The position numbers and the translations under genes were made by a program. Shown piece after piece: positions 37,825-37,860 of a stretch of 37,860 bases of DNA. Under the pieces are notes generated by a model that did not search any database, was not told the DNA's origin, and worked only from the letters and a program-made list of their open reading frames with translations. Origin of the DNA: a virus; IMG/VR virus record IMGVR_UViG_3300023281_001371, positions 1 through 37,860 of that record. The stretch is one strand, 5' to 3'. The first letter of the stretch is position 1. Each line of letters starts with the position of its first letter.

Positions 37825-37860
37825 ATGGAGGCCAACAATCCATTGAAGTTTCATGAACAT
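37825..37860 (+). CDS. Partial gene leaving the right edge
   Basis: ATG 37825 opens a frame MEANNPLKFHEH that continues past the window. It starts one base after the previous stop. Only 12 codons are visible. Confidence 0.45.
   Translation, partial: MEANNPLKFHEH

Noticed and set aside
1-37860. tRNA genes, insertion sequences, CRISPR arrays, integrase or att sites
   Set aside because: None recognised on either strand; nothing indicates a transposase, T-loop sequences or repeat-spacer arrays.

Overview
The window looks like the replication and accessory half of a lytic, double-stranded DNA tailed-phage genome. Nearly every gene is on the + strand. Genes are packed with stop/start overlaps (ATGA, TGATG, TAATG, GTGA) and many are small zinc-ribbon or membrane proteins. 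No capsid, tail, terminase, integrase, tRNA or CRISPR is seen. The host cannot be identified from the sequence. Many starts lack a Shine-Dalgarno sequence and GTG or TTG starts are common.

Layout. 1-745: a divergent, largely non-coding start region; a minus-strand gene leaves at the left edge, and the region holds tandem 18-bp repeats, strong hairpins and promoters. 745-2316: small genes and a structured RNA candidate. 2372-8563: DNA-binding protein, DnaB-like helicase, SNF2-like helicase, zinc ribbon, DnaG-like primase, sigma-like factor. 8573-13366: 7-deazaguanine DNA-modification genes (QueC, intein-split FolE, QueF, DpdA; QueD lies at 35836). 13353-18358: sliding clamp, DNA polymerase I with a UDG-like N-terminal domain, a candidate non-coding RNA gene, clamp loader. 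18345-25778: lipoprotein, ssDNA-binding protein, RecA-like recombinase, Tat-exported protein, PD-(D/E)XK nuclease, Mre11/SbcD and Rad50/SbcC. 25807-27926: small phage proteins. 28002-34167: a ubiquitin-like cassette. 34183-end: small genes plus QueD.

The most striking content is the cassette at 28002-34167. In order it encodes an AAA+ ATPase resembling the bacterial proteasomal unfoldase ARC/Mpa, a ubiquitin-like protein ending in Gly, a putative E2-like protein, a JAB/JAMM metalloprotease, a ThiF/E1-like activating enzyme and a ParB-related protein. The Ubl, E2-like, JAB, E1 and ParB set parallels the plasmid PRTRC (ParB-related, ThiF-related) cassette. Finding it in a phage, directly behind its own promoter-like motif and coupled to an ARC-like unfoldase, suggests a phage-encoded protein-tagging and unfolding system.

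A second theme is regulation. A recurring motif ACATGT-N3-TATAAT (several near-exact copies, always 3-nt spacing, no TTGACA-like -35) precedes several genes and structured RNAs. A phage sigma-like protein at 7510 could read it. Between polA and the clamp loader the motif drives what looks like a stand-alone RNA gene of about 265 nt that ends in a 13-bp hairpin plus U-tract.

The DNA-modification genes imply preQ1-type 7-deazaguanine in the phage DNA: FolE and QueD start the pathway, QueC makes preQ0, QueF reduces it to preQ1, and DpdA exchanges the base into DNA. QueE is not seen in this window.
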